The notes: generated by a model not told the origin, from the letters alone. A DNA stretch of 64,000 nucleotides from Salvelinus alpinus (GCF_045679555.1 NC_092098.1:18179038-18243037), one strand, 5' to 3'; positions 23,701 to 34,160 are shown, counted from the first letter of the stretch. Numbers and translations: made by a program.

Positions 23701-26700
23701 TGGGAAATATCCATGTTTCTGGGTTGTTTACAAGTGCAGTGCCAATCAAAATAAGCTAGCCATCTATAAAAACTGTTTTGAGTTTCAAATTTCTTAACAA
23801 TGACAACCTGAAAGAGAGACATATCGTTGGCTAGATACAGTGGTGCAAAAAAGTATTTAGTCAGCCACCAATTGTGCAAGTTCTCCCACTTAAAAAGATG
23901 AGAGAGGCCTGTAAGAGGCCACTTCAACTATGACAGACAAAATGAGAAGAAAAAAATCCCGAAAATCACATTGTAGGATTTTTTTTGAATTTATTTGCAA
24001 ATTATGGTGGAAAATAAGTATTTGGTCAATAACAAAAGTTTATCTCAATACTTTGTTATATACCCTTTGTTGGCAATGACAGAGGTCAAATGTTTTCTGT
24101 AAGTCTTCACAAGGTTTTCACACACTGTTGCTGGTATTTTGGCCCATTCCTCCATGCAGATCTCCTCTAGAGCAGTGATGTTTTGGGGCTGTTGCTGGGC
24201 AACACGGGCTTTCAACTCCCTCCAAAGATTTTCTATGGGGTTGAGATCTGGAGACTGGCTAGGCCACTCCAGGACCTTGAAATGTTTCTTACGAAGCCAC
24301 TCCTTCGTTGCCCGGGCGGTGTATTTGGGATCATTGTCATGCTGAAAGACCCAGCCACGTTTCATCTTCAATGCCCTTGCTGATGGAAGGAGGTTTTCAC
24401 TCAAAATCTCACGATACATGGCCCCATTCATTCTGTCCTTTACACGGATCAGTCGTCCTGGTCCCTTTGCAGAAAAACAGCCCCAAAGCATGATGTTTCC
24501 ACCCCCATGCTTCACAGTAGGTATGGTGTTCTTTGGATGCAACTCAGCATTCTTTGTCCTCCAAACACGACGAGTTGAGTTTTTACCAAAAAGTTATATT
24601 TTGGTTTCATCTGACCATATGACATTCTCCCAATCTTCTTCTGGATCATCCAAATGCTCTCTAGCAAACTTCAGACGGGCCTGGACATGTACTGGCTTAA
24701 GCAGGGGGACACGTCTGGCACTGCAGGATTTGAGTCCCTGGCGGCGTAGTGTGTTACTGATGGTAGGCTTTGTTACTTTAGTCCCAGCTCTCTGCAGGTC
24801 ATTCACTAGGTCCCCCCGTGTGGTTCTGGGATTTTTGCTCACCGTTCTTGTGATCATTTTGACCCCACGGGGTGAGATCTTGCGTGGAGCCCCAGATCGA
24901 GGGAGATTATCAGTGTATGTCTTGTATGTCTTCCATTTCCTAATAATTGCTCCCACAGTTGATTTCTTCAAACCAAGCTGCTTACCTATTGCAGATTCAG
25001 TCTTCCCAGCCTGGTGCAGGTCTACAATTTTGTTTCTGGTGTCCTTTGACAGCTCTTTGGTCTTGGCCATAGTGGAGTTTGGAGTGTGACTGTTTGAGGT
25101 TGTGGACAGGTGTCTTTTATACTGATAACAAGTTCAAACAGGTGCCATTAATACAGGTAACGAGTTGAGGACAGAGGAGCCTCTTAAAGAAGAAGTTACA
25201 GGTCTGTGAGAGCCAGAAATCTTGCTTGTTTGTAGGTGACCAAATACTTATTTTCCACCATAATTTGCTAATAAATTTATAAAAAATCCTACAATGTGAT
25301 TTTCTGGATTTTTTTTCTCATTTTGTCTGTCATGGTTGAAGTGTACCTATGATGAAAATTACAGGCCTCTCTCATCTTTTTAAGTGGGAGAACTTGCACA
25401 ATTGGTGGCTGACTAAATACTTTTTTGCCCCACTGTAGGTAGTTAAACTCGTAGGTATTGATAAGAAAAATGTGAATTCACAAAAACAAATCATTCTGTT
25501 TTTCATGTCAGTAGCTAGGTTCCATCCAATTGGCAACAGATTTTCTGGTGAATAAAAAAAAAAATCTACATGAATAAAATATGCGCATTTTCCCACCGGA
25601 GACGTTTTTTCATCAAATTGTGCATGATGACATAGCACACATAAAAGTTAAATGGGTTACCATCGCACTTTCAACTCTGCTGATGGTTTTGTCTCTAAAA
25701 ATGTTGTGTTATATAGCGAATGTGCCCAATCTGGTATTGGCACATGCGCTCTAGCCAACAGCTCACAGATACAGCCTGGTATTTGCTACATGATGAAATT
25801 ATTACGGACAAAAGAGTGAGATCATTTTTATTTGTCAAACAGCAGCCAAGCATCAATCATCATGTCACCAGAATAAGACCCTCGACATTTATTGGAAAGT
25901 AGCATCAAGCATCATCATCATGCACTTTCACCACCCTGTGAAGTTCATTATAACTTATTTCATCTGTAGCCTATTAAACTGTATGCTTTCCCAAGTCGTA
26001 GTGGGAGGACCACACAGCATATCATCGCGTGACTCCAAAAACACTTCAATGTGAGGGTTATTCTATCAATATTTGCGCATTAAAGCATTTCCACCGCCAT
26101 ATCTCGCATAATGTGTAATATTTCTGGTATGTTTTAAGGACCACATACATACCTGGCATCCCTTAGTAATTGTGTTCCAGATCAGTTTGCATCTCATGTA
26201 TATATTTATATTTTTAAGGGGTTATTTTAGGGCCCATGCGATGGGACTTGATAGTGAATGAAAACACATATGCAAATCCTCCACCCCCCAAAATTGGAAT
26301 TCAAGAAGGCTCAAACATCTTTGATGGATCAAAATGCATGACTTATCTTTGGAACAGAACATAATTCAGTGCAAGACTATGCAGACATGAAGGCCTTGTA
26401 GCCAGGCTGTTCTATTTTTACATCACTCCACCCCAGAGTGAATTTCACACCATGTAAATTGCTGCACCACAGATTTAAATGAGTCTATGTGTGAGGCCTT
26501 TCACTAACAGGTTTATTTAGGTTTTTTTTCTCCAAATGATATGTCAAAAAATGTCAAGAGTCAGAAGGTCTACCATTAACTTAATTTTGCTTGATTCGTG
26601 ACTTTTTGCTGAAGATAGACAACAGTTCAACTTTTCTCATACAGCTCAAAGTTTCAATAGTTGGAACTTGAAGACAGTAAAAAAGTTTGTCTATCTTATT

Positions 26701-29700
26701 TTTTCATCGTTATTGTATCGTATCATATCGAAGGGCCCCTCTTCACCTTCATTATTTATGCTGGTGTCGAAGACAAGCTATGACATTCACAATACTTTTC
26801 CAAAAATTATCTTAAACATGTCGCTGCTTAATGGTAATCAATGTAACAACATCATTATATTTTCATAAGAAATGTGCTATCTTGAGAATTATTTTATTAG
26901 TCACACATGCCATGTTCTCAAAAAATGATCAATTCAATATTTTTTAGAATGCCCAGCTGTCCTATATTTTGTTAAGTATATTTGTATTCTGGGAACATAG
27001 ATTCATAGCTACTCCTCTGAGGAGAACCTGATAGCATGTAGTGACTCTCAGAGCTTAAGCGATTGTGGGATTTAATTGGCAACTCAGTCATGTATTTATA
27101 CTGCTCTTACACACACAAACACACACACACACACACACACACACAGAGAGAAAGAGAGAAATCCTATCAACTCAAATTATAGTTTGCCCATACACCAGAA
27201 TGCTGTTCAACAGAGTTAATTTATTCATAGATTTGTGCAACTGATGATCGAGTTAATGACTGTTCTAAGATAACATATTACATTGTTTTAATCTTGTCAT
27301 ACCAAGGATTTTTTTTGCAATTTGATTTAGAATTTTGAGACCCGTTAACATAACAAAAAATATATTATAAAAAATGTGGATTTTTATTTTATTTGGTATT
27401 ACTGCAATTAGCCAATAGAAATGCATTGAATAACAGATTCACTACATGGAACATCAGATAGTCCCCCCAAAAATATCAAAACAAAGTTTGTTCTGAAGTG
27501 TCTGTCCTATATCTGAGAGATACAAGAATACCGTACTTCCATAATAAGCCTAACAAGACTTCAGACGAGTCTTGTTAGGCTTGTGGGCGTCCTAGAGTGT
27601 TTGTGAGAGTCTCATCTTTCAATATTGGTCATAATATTTTGTAGGCCAAACCGTTCGGAAGCTACAGATGTTTTCCTGAGAAGACCAATTTTTGGGATGT
27701 CTCATGGTCTGACAAACACCGCTCTAGCTCTGCCACCTTCCACCGCAGATGCAGAAGGGCGACATCAGTAGATGTGGAAACATATCTCTAGCTTAAACAG
27801 ACGGATTTTGATGGGGATCTTTGTATTATGCGAATTAGATTTCCTCATAGGAGCAGAAATTGTACGGTAAGGGTAATTTAATGAAATGCAAAATCATTAC
27901 CAGCAATGCATACCCTGAAAAAAAAAATTACGCAAACTTCTTGCAAGTTTGTGGCAAATTTGCTGCAAACGAAATAGTGTGCCACAAAATGTTGCAAGAA
28001 GGTTGCCACTAGTGGTGAATCTGCGGCAAACTTTTGGCCACAATAATATTTATTGCCACTAGTAACTAGTTCGGCTGAGGTTTTTTTCTCTCTAGATTCT
28101 ATTTGAATCTGTGGCAAACCTGGCAAACCAGTATTTATTGGCACTAGCGGCAAACAGTTTACCAGAAACCGTTTCTGGCGGACACATGAGTTCCAAGACC
28201 AGTAACCATTGACAAGCAGTCTGGGGGGAAATAAAAATCTGTTGGAAAATGGAAACCAAGCTATGTTGCTAGCTACCTTCCGAAGTTGTCCGGTGAGTGT
28301 CTAACTTGTTCAACTTCTTAATAGACTTTGAAATTGTGTTAGCTAATTGATTACTAGTTAGCAATGTCATGTTTTATTGCATAGGGTGGCCCACATTTTA
28401 TTGATAACGTTACCAGTTTCAATCTGTAAACCACTAACTGACATGCGCTTAGCTAGCTAGTTAGTGATTAGCTAGCTACCTAACATTAGCTATCAGATTT
28501 TACACAAGCTTACTAATGATTTGCCTTATATTTTTAGGGATATACTTTTTCACTTTTGAAAATGAATACCCTACCCCCTACCCGTGGTGTTGGAAGAGGC
28601 TGCTTTGGGAAGAGGAGGCGTCAACACCCTGGAAAGATATTTGTGATGCACCACTCACTCAATATTTTTTGGGGTGTTACATTTGTGTGTATTCGTCAAG
28701 CTTGATAAGGTAATTAAATGCATGTATTGTTCTCATAAATGTTGCCTATTAATTATTTGTTTGTAACAATTCGATCTTTCATTGTTTTAAACTAGCTCAT
28801 CTTGATCATGTGTTCTTCCTTCTCTCTTTCTAGAAGCACTCAGTTACAAGTCATAAACACTGATTGCGGCCTTCAATCAAACCGAGGACAGAGAAATGTA
28901 TGTGCACCAGGTCAAGGAATCTCAAATGCATGGCTTTGAAATGTATTTTAACAATAATGAATTAAAAAATAAATAATAATAATTGCCATATTAGGCATAA
29001 ACAATTTTATGTTGCTTTTCTTTCACCCAAGCCTTATACACCTCGGTCAGGAAGAAGAGACAGCTAGTAGACAACTGTCTCTTAATGATGGAGTCCCCAG
29101 TCTAGAGTGAAGATAATAATTAGTTAATTAATTTGAATCAATTGTTTTGAAGCTTGGCTGGAGACAAATCTTGTATACTGTGGCTCTATAGGAACAGTTG
29201 ACCACACATTAAAAGGTAGATTTAGTAGGCCTAAATCCCGGTTTATGCCAGCTGCATTTGTTTATATAGCATTTATACAAGGCAGAAACATTGTTTCCTT
29301 GCTGAAAAATACATACAGTTGAAGTCGGAAGTTTACATACACCTTAGTCAAGTACATTTAAACTCAGTTTTTCACAATTCCTGACATTTAATCCTAGTTA
29401 AAATCCCCTGTCTATTGGTTGAAAGCTCATTGCTCTGTTATCACTTGGGCCATGTCAATTCTGTAGTTGCCTGTTTAAACTTCCTAAGGTCAACATCCCC
29501 CATAATGTTCACATTTGTCTCATGTACATGTTGTAGCTACCAAAAATATTAAATAAACAATTTATTTGGGAAACATTCAGTCTTTGCTCTTTTTCTATTA
29601 GCATGCTGATGATTTCAGTTGTTTTGGATGTATCTTTATCAATAAAGACATTGAATACATACCGTTTAGTATATTTAGTATGTTTAGTTTACTCTGTGAG

Positions 29701-32700
29701 AAGCAAGTTAATGTAAAGTTATATTTGGTCATGTATATTTGACATTTCAATGTTGTTAATACACAAAGCAACCAAACCCCTGATTTAATTAGCATATTCA
29801 TAATTTGCAGCAAACAGTACAATATTTGCTAGAAGTTTCCCAGAATTGTTTGCCAGAAGTTCACAAGTCACTGCAAATTTGCAACAGTTCTTTACATATG
29901 AAAAGATGAGCTTGCTGCAAATTGGCAAACGATTTGGCGGAACTGTTTGTCAGAAGCTTGTTTTTTCGGCATTAATCATAGTATGAAACTTGGATGCAGA
30001 CGTGAAAGGTACTGGAAATGTAATGTCTTACCTGCATAGTGACTTCAGTGAATCCTGGTCCAGAAACTCATGGTCTTTTTTCACAGAGGAGATGTCTAAC
30101 GGAAACAGTGCCGCTGTAGATCAAGAGACATGGATATGTTAATACCTGTGTGTTTTGACACTATTACAATGGGAACTTTACTCTCTCTGCACCAGAGACA
30201 CCAGAATAACAGCATACGGCCATGTCAAAGTATATGACTGTATGTTTTGCGGGTAGGTTATACTGTTGAGTGATTTGATCAGGTTCTAGGAAAACATGAC
30301 CAACCTCTGAGATCAAAACCATTTCTTTCTTTGAAACATCAAAGACGCCTTTGGCTGAGGCCAATATAAAATTCATTCCACAGGGCATGTGCAGACATTC
30401 ATTTTGAGAGACATGTTGCCTGCAGTCGTTGGCAATACATACAGTTGAAGTCGGACGTTTACATACACCTTAGCCAAATACATTTAAACTCAGTTTTTCA
30501 CAATTCCTGACATTTAATCCTAGTAAAAATTCCCTGTCTTAGGTCAGTTGGGATCACCACTTAATTTTAAGAATGTGAAATGTCAGAATAATAGTAGAGA
30601 GAATGATTTATTTCAGCTTTTATTTCTTTCATCGCATTACCAGTGGGTCAGAAGTTAACATACACTCAATTAATATTTGGTAGCATTGCCTTTAAATTGT
30701 TTAACTTGTGTCAAACATTTTGGGTATCCTTCCACAAGCTTAGTGTGTTGTCCTTAAGCCATTTTGCCATAACTTTGGAAGTATGCTTGGGGTCATTGTC
30801 CATTTGGAAGACACATTTGTGACTGATGTCTTGAGATGTTGCTTCAATATATCCACATAATTTTCCATCCTCATGATGCCATCTATTTTGTGAAATGCAC
30901 CAGTCCTTCCTGCAGCAAAGCACCCCCCACAACATGATGCTGCCACCCCCGTGCTTCACGGTTGGGATGGTGTTCTTCGGCTTGCAAGCCTCCCCCTTTT
31001 TCCTCCAAACACAACAATGGTCATTATGGCCAAACAGTTATATTTTTATTTCATCAGACCAGAGGACATTTATCCAAAAAGTACCATCTTTGTCCCCATG
31101 TGCAGTTGCAAACCATAGTCTGGCTTTTTTTATGGCTGTTTTGGAGTAGTGGCTTCTTCCTTGCTGAGCGGCCTTTCAGGTTATGTCGATATAGGACTCG
31201 TTTTACTGTGGATATAGATACTTTTGTACCTGTTTCCTCCAGCATCTTCACAGGGTAGTTTGCTGTTGTTCTGGGATTGATTTGCACTTTTCACACCAAA
31301 GTATGCTCATGTCTAGGAGACAGACGCGTCTCCTTCCTGAGCGGTATGACAGCTGCGTGGTTCCATGGTGTTTATACTTGCGTACTATTGTTTGTACAGA
31401 TGATTGTGGTACCTTCAGGCGTTTGGAAATTGCTCCCAAGGATAAACCAGACTTGTTGAGGTCTTGTTGAGGTCGTGTCTGATTTCTTTTGATTTTCCCA
31501 TGATGTCAAGCAAAGAGGCACAGAGTTTGAAGGTAGGCCTTGAAATACATCCACAGGTACACCTCCAATTGACTCAAATTATGTCAATTAGCTTATCAGA
31601 AGCTTCTAAAGCCATTACATCCTTTTCTGGAATTTTCCAAGCTGTTTAAAGGCAGTCAACTTAGTGTATGTAATCTTCTGACCCACTGGATTTGTGATAC
31701 AGTTATTATAAGTGAAATAATCTGTCTGTAAACAATTGTTGAACAAATTACTTGTGTCATGCACAAAGTAGATGTCCTAACCTACTTGCCAAAACTATAG
31801 TTTGTTAACAAGAAATGTGTGGAGTGGTTGAAAAATGAGTTTTAATGACTCCAACATAAGTGTATGCAAACTTCCGACTTCAACTGTATATTCTGAACAG
31901 CTTTAAATAGTTACGACTAAATCAGCAAAACAATCATGTTTGACAAGCCTTCACATTACTGATCAAGATATATTCCATGACTCTGGATGGTATTGGCTAA
32001 TCTTTTGACAACAGTTTGATGAAACCGGTCTTTAATGCAAGCGTCTGGGATACTTAGGCTGAGGGACTGCTTGAGCTCGGGGGTTCGGTGCCGCAGTGCG
32101 CTATGTTGAATGGGTGTGATTGGTTGGTTAATTCTGTGTGGCTCTACGAGAGGTTATTTTGTGTGCATGGGTATGTTAGAGAAAGAAAACTGTGTGTCAC
32201 ACAACATTCCTGAGTCTTCTCATTTCAAGCTTTTGTTTCTCTCTACTTCCTTTGCAGTGGCTATACTGTTAGACGAGGGTGCTTCCCTTACATCTGATGA
32301 GTACTAATTCCTAGCATTTTAAACAAAGTTCAAAAACGATTAAGATAGGTTGAGAATAAAATTCAGTAGCGAAAGGAGATTATTTGTTAACATTACCACC
32401 AACACTAAATCTTTCAATCAGAATTATTGTACTATAGCTTCTTCTTCTTCTTCATTTCTAATTCATGTGAATTATCACTAACATTGAACCTTGGGCCTTT
32501 TCAAATTTGCCAGACTTTGATCTATGATTTACATGTTGAGTTCATGCTCCATAGAATGGGAATAGCTACAACCAGCAAATTAAAAGTGATGCAGACAAGA
32601 ATAATCAGTTATTGCAATTAAATTAGCTTTCAACCTGGTGAAAGCAGCATATTCAATTATCATGTTTGCTAGGCATGGGGACAGCTTGATAAGAAGACTA

Positions 32701-34160
32701 CTGAGCTGAGGGAAATATCATTGCCCATTGGCAGCTTCTGCATCATAACTGACATATAGCTTAAGGGTCAGGTATATATTCTGCTACCCCGTTTTAAGCC
32801 AACTCTACCCAGTAGTGTAAATTACTTAAGTAAAAATAAAATACAAAAGTACTACTAAAATCGTTTTTTGGGGTATCTGAACTTTACTTTACTATTCATA
32901 TTTGACAACTTTTACTTCACTACATTCCAAAAGAAAAGAATGTACTTTTTACTCAATACATTTTCCCTGACACCCTAAAGTAACTAGATACATTTTTAAT
33001 GCTTAGCAGGGTAGGAACATGTTCAAATTCACTCACTTATCAAGAGAACATCCCTGGTCATCCCTACTGCCTCTGATCTGGCGGACTCACTAAACACAAA
33101 TGCTTCGTTTGTAAAGATGTCTGTGTTGGAGTGTTCCCCTGACTATTCGTAGATAAATAAAAAGAGAAAATGTTTTGCTGTCTGTTTTGCTTAATATAAG
33201 GAATTTGAAAGGAATTTGAAACTTTTTATACTTAAGTATATTTTGGCAATTACATTTACTTTTGATACTTACGTATATTTAAAACCAAATACTTTTAGAC
33301 TTTTATTCAAGTAGTATTTTACTGGGTGACATTCACTTTAGTCATTTTCTATTAAGGTATCTTTACTTTTACTCAACTAGAACAATTGAGTACTTTTTCC
33401 ACCACTGGCTCTAACACCCTCTAACCCCCCAGTGAAGCAATTGGTGAAAGGAGATGATTGCATTATGTATATAGCAGCAAATGTGGATTGTTTCATATCA
33501 CTATAGTACATGCACTGATGAGCTAAAAGTTAAACGATGGAAACCTTTGTTTGTACTGTAGGAGCTAACCAAACACAACAAGTCTCTCTGGACCATAGTG
33601 GTCGTATTAACTTGGTGGAACATTTCGTAAAACTTCAATTAATAGCCTGTGCGTTTATTTGCTTAAAATCACTTAACACAACAGGAGCTTATTAGAGACA
33701 GGCGTATATTTCCTTAATGCACACAACCTTTGCTCATTTGCATAGTGCATTGTTTAATTCCAGCATTCGCACCCAGCATTTGAATTAACTTAATTTCATG
33801 CACTAATGTGTTAGCATTTGCAAACTCTGTCAAGTTTATTTTGGTTAAGTATGCCATTTAAAAAATAAAAACACTGTCCCTTGACATAGTAATTATTATT
33901 CTCTGTGTATTTTCGGCAGTTTGAAGATTTCTGGGGGTCTGTACTCCCGAAGTTGTTGACCGTTTTTGAGATTGACAGTTAGCTAGCAGTTCTCAGCTGT
34001 TAGCAGCCAGTGGCTAGCAGTTTCTTACTGGCGATAACAATGGATGATTGCCATAATTTGTTTGAGTCATTACTTAATTATTTATTACCTTCATAGACCT
34101 GGGCATACTGCGGAAATCCAGCTGCCTGCAGCCAATTACAAGCTTCTTTAGCCTCCAGTT
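9222..34160 (-). CDS. stard8: StAR-related lipid transfer protein 8 (DLC3), SAM-RhoGAP-START protein; 5' end missing, central exon split by a SINE
   Basis: STARD8/DLC3 is a GTPase-activating protein for Rho that acts at focal adhesions and junctions. Coding segments from 5' to 3' on the minus strand are 34160-34089, 30113-30032, 23665-23602, 21769-21594, 21408-20249, 16489-16316, 14423-14264, 14031-13833, 12877-12667, 12164-12050, 11701-11480, 10285-10068, 9821-9645 and 9339-9222 (TGA at 9224-9222). All borders fit GT/AG except around the SINE at 21409-21593. I chose STARD8 over DLC1 and STARD13 from segments such as [33 protein letters not shown] and the C-terminus ETKL. The arginine finger is present. 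Exons upstream of the first SAM exon were not found. The SINE shifts the frame and adds a stop, so this copy may be non-functional or may use a shorter start. Confidence 0.88.
10678..10787 (-). mobile_element. HpaI-type SINE, 3' fragment
   Basis: Only the tail half is present (GGGGATACCTAGTCAGTTG through GAGGTGCAGGGGGCTG). The tRNA head is missing. It lies in a stard8 intron. Confidence 0.75.
11040..11360. repeat. Transposon-like block with three tandem units of about 65 bp
   Basis: Units begin near 11127, 11190 and 11253 with GTAGAATTGCAGGAAATT-like text followed by TTAAAACTGCAA and CCCATGG. The flanks are G/C-rich (AGGGGGCCCCCA on one side, AGGGCCCCCCC on the other). It is probably a degraded DNA transposon in a stard8 intron. 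Confidence 0.5.
12050..16489 (-). CDS. stard8: stard8: RhoGAP domain exons
   Basis: Five exons: 16489-16316, 14423-14264, 14031-13833, 12877-12667 and 12164-12050. The catalytic domain begins near [18 protein letters not shown]. The arginine finger sits in [12 protein letters not shown] (Arg codon 14019-14017). The helices [19 protein letters not shown] and [15 protein letters not shown] follow, then the conserved [15 protein letters not shown]. At the 13833/12877 junction I chose the donor GTGAGT after CAGT because it keeps the frame and gives YQCVPKDM. No key residue is missing, so this copy should have GAP activity if it is expressed. Confidence 0.87.
13045..13210 (+). mobile_element. Possible Penelope-like element end
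   Basis: Contains ACTATATAAAC, then CCTGATGAAGACAGC and GAAACGTTGGACATT. The GATGAAG...GAAACG pairing is common in the terminal repeats of fish Penelope-like retroelements. No coding part is present, so the assignment is tentative. Confidence 0.35.
13575..13812. mobile_element. hAT-type MITE with perfect 8-bp target duplication
   Basis: A 238-bp element with inverted ends CAGGGATGGGCAACT / AGTTGCCCTCCCTG. It is flanked by ACTTAGAG on both sides (13567-13574 and 13813-13820). An 8-bp duplication with CAG..CTG ends is the hAT signature. It sits 12 bp inside the intron from the stard8 exon ending at 13833. Confidence 0.85.
14430..15650. other. Intronic stretch, no recognised feature
   Basis: Part of the stard8 intron between 14423 and 16316. 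It has CA-rich and TAGCTAGC-rich patches but no coding similarity or clear element ends. Confidence 0.45.
15653..15898 (-). mobile_element. HpaI-type tRNA-derived SINE
   Basis: Same layout as the copy at 7729-7985. The tRNA-like head is at the right (minus-strand start, near 15898) and the tail GGGGATACCTAGTCAGTTG is at the left. About 15 bp of the middle are missing (between CCGCATTTGA and ATCAGAGAGG). Confidence 0.83.
17253..17771 (-). mobile_element. Solo LTR of a gypsy-type element
   Basis: A 519-bp segment beginning TGTTA and ending TGACA. It is flanked by the 5-bp duplication CACTG (17248-17252 and 17772-17776) and inserted in the Tc1 transposase remnant. In minus orientation an AATAAA lies near the 3' end, as expected for an LTR. 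No internal region is present, so LTR-LTR recombination is likely. Confidence 0.72.
18301..18701 (+). mobile_element. Tc1-derived element (family of 43997-44638)
   Basis: The right end CACTCAGTG is followed by TA (18702-18703). The body contains GTGTGCCATTCAGAGGGTGA and a transposase start remnant ([10 protein letters not shown]). A run of about 15 G at 18631-18646 replaces the missing middle. The extreme left terminus is lost. Confidence 0.7.
19335..19580. mobile_element. Tc1-like terminal fragment
   Basis: Begins TACAGTACTAGTCAAAAGTT, a common fish Tc1 TIR type, and continues about 240 bp of non-coding end region. The transposase and the other end are absent. Confidence 0.55.
19584..19882. 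mobile_element. Fragment of the hAT-like element seen at 32810-33407
   Basis: Shares TGTCTGAGTATTGGAG..TGCCCCTGGCTAT and the repeated TACTTTTGATACTTA block with 33120-33400. Both ends are missing. Confidence 0.65.
20249..21769 (-). CDS. stard8: stard8: serine-rich central exon, in two pieces around a SINE
   Basis: The 5' piece (21769-21594) follows a good acceptor and codes for the acidic SEDSEEDDL and [13 protein letters not shown] stretch. The 3' piece (21408-20249, about 386 codons) has a long serine-rich linker, [32 protein letters not shown] and [15 protein letters not shown], and ends at a GT donor (20248-20247). In human STARD8 the two parts are contiguous protein. Between them lies a tRNA-derived SINE with no convincing splice sites at its borders. 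Reading through from the 5' piece reaches a TGA inside the SINE. The 3' piece begins with an in-frame ATG (21408-21406), so translation from a downstream promoter could still give a RhoGAP-START product. Confidence 0.8.
21409..21593 (-). mobile_element. tRNA-derived SINE inserted in the stard8 coding exon
   Basis: On the minus strand it starts GTGGTCCCGTGTGGCTCAGT (A-box-like), has the B-box-like GGGTTCAATTCCCAC, and ends with AAGTCGCTCTGGATAAGAGC and an AAATG-type tail. A 25-bp unit containing the B box is duplicated in tandem (21491-21515 and 21516-21540). A copy without that duplication lies at 60975-61140. The 185-bp length is not a multiple of three. I could not find a clear target-site duplication. 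Confidence 0.85.
21906..23477 (+). mobile_element. Complete Tc1-like transposon with intact transposase
   Basis: A 1572-bp element. The ends read CACTGCTCAAAAAAATAAAG and, inverted, CACTGCTCCAAAAAATAAAG. They are flanked by TA (21904-21905 and 23478-23479). It fills most of the stard8 intron between 21769 and 23665, in the opposite orientation to the gene. Confidence 0.92.
22203..23219 (+). CDS. Tc1/mariner transposase, intact
   Basis: A 338-codon uninterrupted frame from ATG 22203 to TGA 23219. The N-terminal paired-like helix-turn-helix region ([20 protein letters not shown], then a second HTH around [10 protein letters not shown]) binds the TIRs. A basic GRRRA hook lies between the halves. 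The catalytic triad is in [16 protein letters not shown] and [11 protein letters not shown], the DD34E arrangement of Tc1. The [10 protein letters not shown] glycine box is present. Length and motifs match functional Tc1 transposases, so cut-and-paste activity is plausible but unproven. Upstream in-frame sequence to 22158 lacks an ATG. Confidence 0.92.
   Translation: MRRSLQPTQVAQVVQLIQDGTSMRAVARRFAVSVSVVSRAWRRYQETGQYIRRRGGGRRRATTQQQDRYLRLCARRSRRSTARALQNDLQQATNVHVSAQTVRNRLHEGGMRARHPQVGVVLTAQHRAGRLAFAREHQDWQIRHWRLVLFTDESRFTLSTCDRVWRRRGERSAACNILQHDRFGGGSVMVWGGISLGGRTALHVLARGSLTAIRYRDEILRPLVRPYAGAVGPGFLLMRDNARPHVAGVCQQFLQEEGIDVMDWPARSPDLNPIEHIWDIMSRSIHQRHVAPQTVQELADALVQVWEEIPQETIRHLIRSMPRSCREVIQARGGHTHY
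23602..34160 (-). CDS. stard8: stard8: SAM domain exons
   Basis: Three short exons, 34160-34089 (72 bp), 30113-30032 (82 bp) and 23665-23602 (64 bp), code for the N-terminal SAM domain. The reading runs [18 protein letters not shown], then [19 protein letters not shown], then [15 protein letters not shown]. Introns of about 4.0 and 6.4 kb separate them and hold complete Tc1-like elements. The third exon ends cleanly on codon CAG and continues in phase 0 into the acidic SEDSEEDDL segment at 21769. The first coding exon of the long isoform must lie upstream of 34160 and I could not pick it out. Confidence 0.85.
23838..25435 (-). mobile_element. Complete Tc1-like transposon, nearly intact
   Basis: A 1598-bp element with ends CAGTGGTGCAAAAAAGTATT / CAGTGGGGCAAAAAAGTATT inverted. 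It is flanked by TA (23836-23837 and 25436-25437). It lies in the stard8 intron 23666-30031, about 170 bp from the SAM exon. The transposase is on the minus strand. Confidence 0.9.
24045..25070 (-). pseudogene. Tc1 transposase with one in-frame stop
   Basis: It starts at ATG 25070 ([15 protein letters not shown]) and reads through the HTH domain to WSDETKI. There a TAA interrupts at about 24594-24596. The same frame then continues ([11 protein letters not shown]) to the end near 24045 without further stops. The second half has [21 protein letters not shown] and [11 protein letters not shown]. The first catalytic D is in WSDET, the second in DNDP, and E is in NPIENLW. A single point mutation therefore separates it from an open frame of about 341 codons. 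Confidence 0.88.
25510..26130. repeat. Possible DNA transposon remnant
   Basis: Left text TAGGTTCCATCCAATTGGC with TTTTCCCACCGGAGACG, and right text GCATTTCCACCGCCAT, resemble the ends of a common salmonid repeat. No coding region or clear duplication is visible. Confidence 0.3.
26131..27105. other. Intronic, no recognised feature
   Basis: A/T-rich stard8 intron sequence. I see no exon or element boundary. Confidence 0.4.
27110..27146. repeat. CA microsatellite
   Basis: An imperfect run of ACACAC, about 36 bp, followed by AGAGAGAAAGAGAG. Confidence 0.85.
27280..27540. repeat. Dispersed repeat, copy 2 (pair with 8475-8735)
   Basis: Same order of similar blocks as 8475-8735, including TTGTTTTAA, GTCATACCA and GAAGTGTCTGTCC. 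It is followed at once by a perfect hairpin (27546-27582). Confidence 0.55.
27546..27582. repeat. Perfect 15-bp inverted repeat with a 7-nt loop
   Basis: The arms are AAGCCTAACAAGACT and AGTCTTGTTAGGCTT, and the loop is TCAGACG. No T-run follows, so it is not a terminator. Confidence 0.8.
27912..29980. mobile_element. Candidate DNA transposon with GCAAA-rich ends
   Basis: The left end region (27912-28190) and right end region (29810-29975) both consist of many variants of TTTGC.GCAAA / TTGCCAGAAG. The outer edges (CCCTGAAAAAA and, inverted, CCGAAAAAAC) are loosely inverted. The interior has short exon-like frames (around 28560-28710, [13 protein letters not shown]) with splice-like borders, but no protein I can name. 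A Tc1 tip is inserted at 29316-29416. Confidence 0.4.
29316..29416. mobile_element. Tc1-like tip (family of 30442-31886)
   Basis: Begins CAGTTGAAGTCGGAAGTTTA after TA and matches about 100 bp of the same element type. Truncated. Confidence 0.8.
30442..31886 (-). mobile_element. Tc1-like transposon with decayed transposase
   Basis: A 1445-bp element. TIRs are CAGTTGAAGTCGG and its inverse, next to TA on both sides (30440-30441 and 31887-31888). It lies in the stard8 intron 30114-34088. Transposase pieces on the minus strand (around 31460-30720) include [30 protein letters not shown] and [11 protein letters not shown]. They fall in several frames with stops, and the DLNPIE end is disrupted, so it cannot move on its own. 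Confidence 0.88.
31889..32809. other. Intronic, no recognised feature
   Basis: Stard8 intron sequence without identifiable exon or element. Confidence 0.4.
32810..33407. mobile_element. Non-autonomous hAT-like element
   Basis: A 598-bp element with ends CAGTAGTGTAAATTACTTAA and, inverted, CAGTGGTGGAAAAAGTACTC. It is flanked by imperfect 8-bp repeats ACTCTACC / GCTCTAAC. The interior is rich in ACTTTTACT-type blocks. It has no transposase. Confidence 0.65.

Noticed and set aside
27110..27146. CRISPR-like or regular repeat array
   Set aside because: Simple CA microsatellite. No spacer-repeat structure anywhere in the window.
28516..28713. Small host exon with tryptophan-rich reading
   Set aside because: It sits inside a candidate transposon, the alternative frame looks equally good, and no family was recognised.
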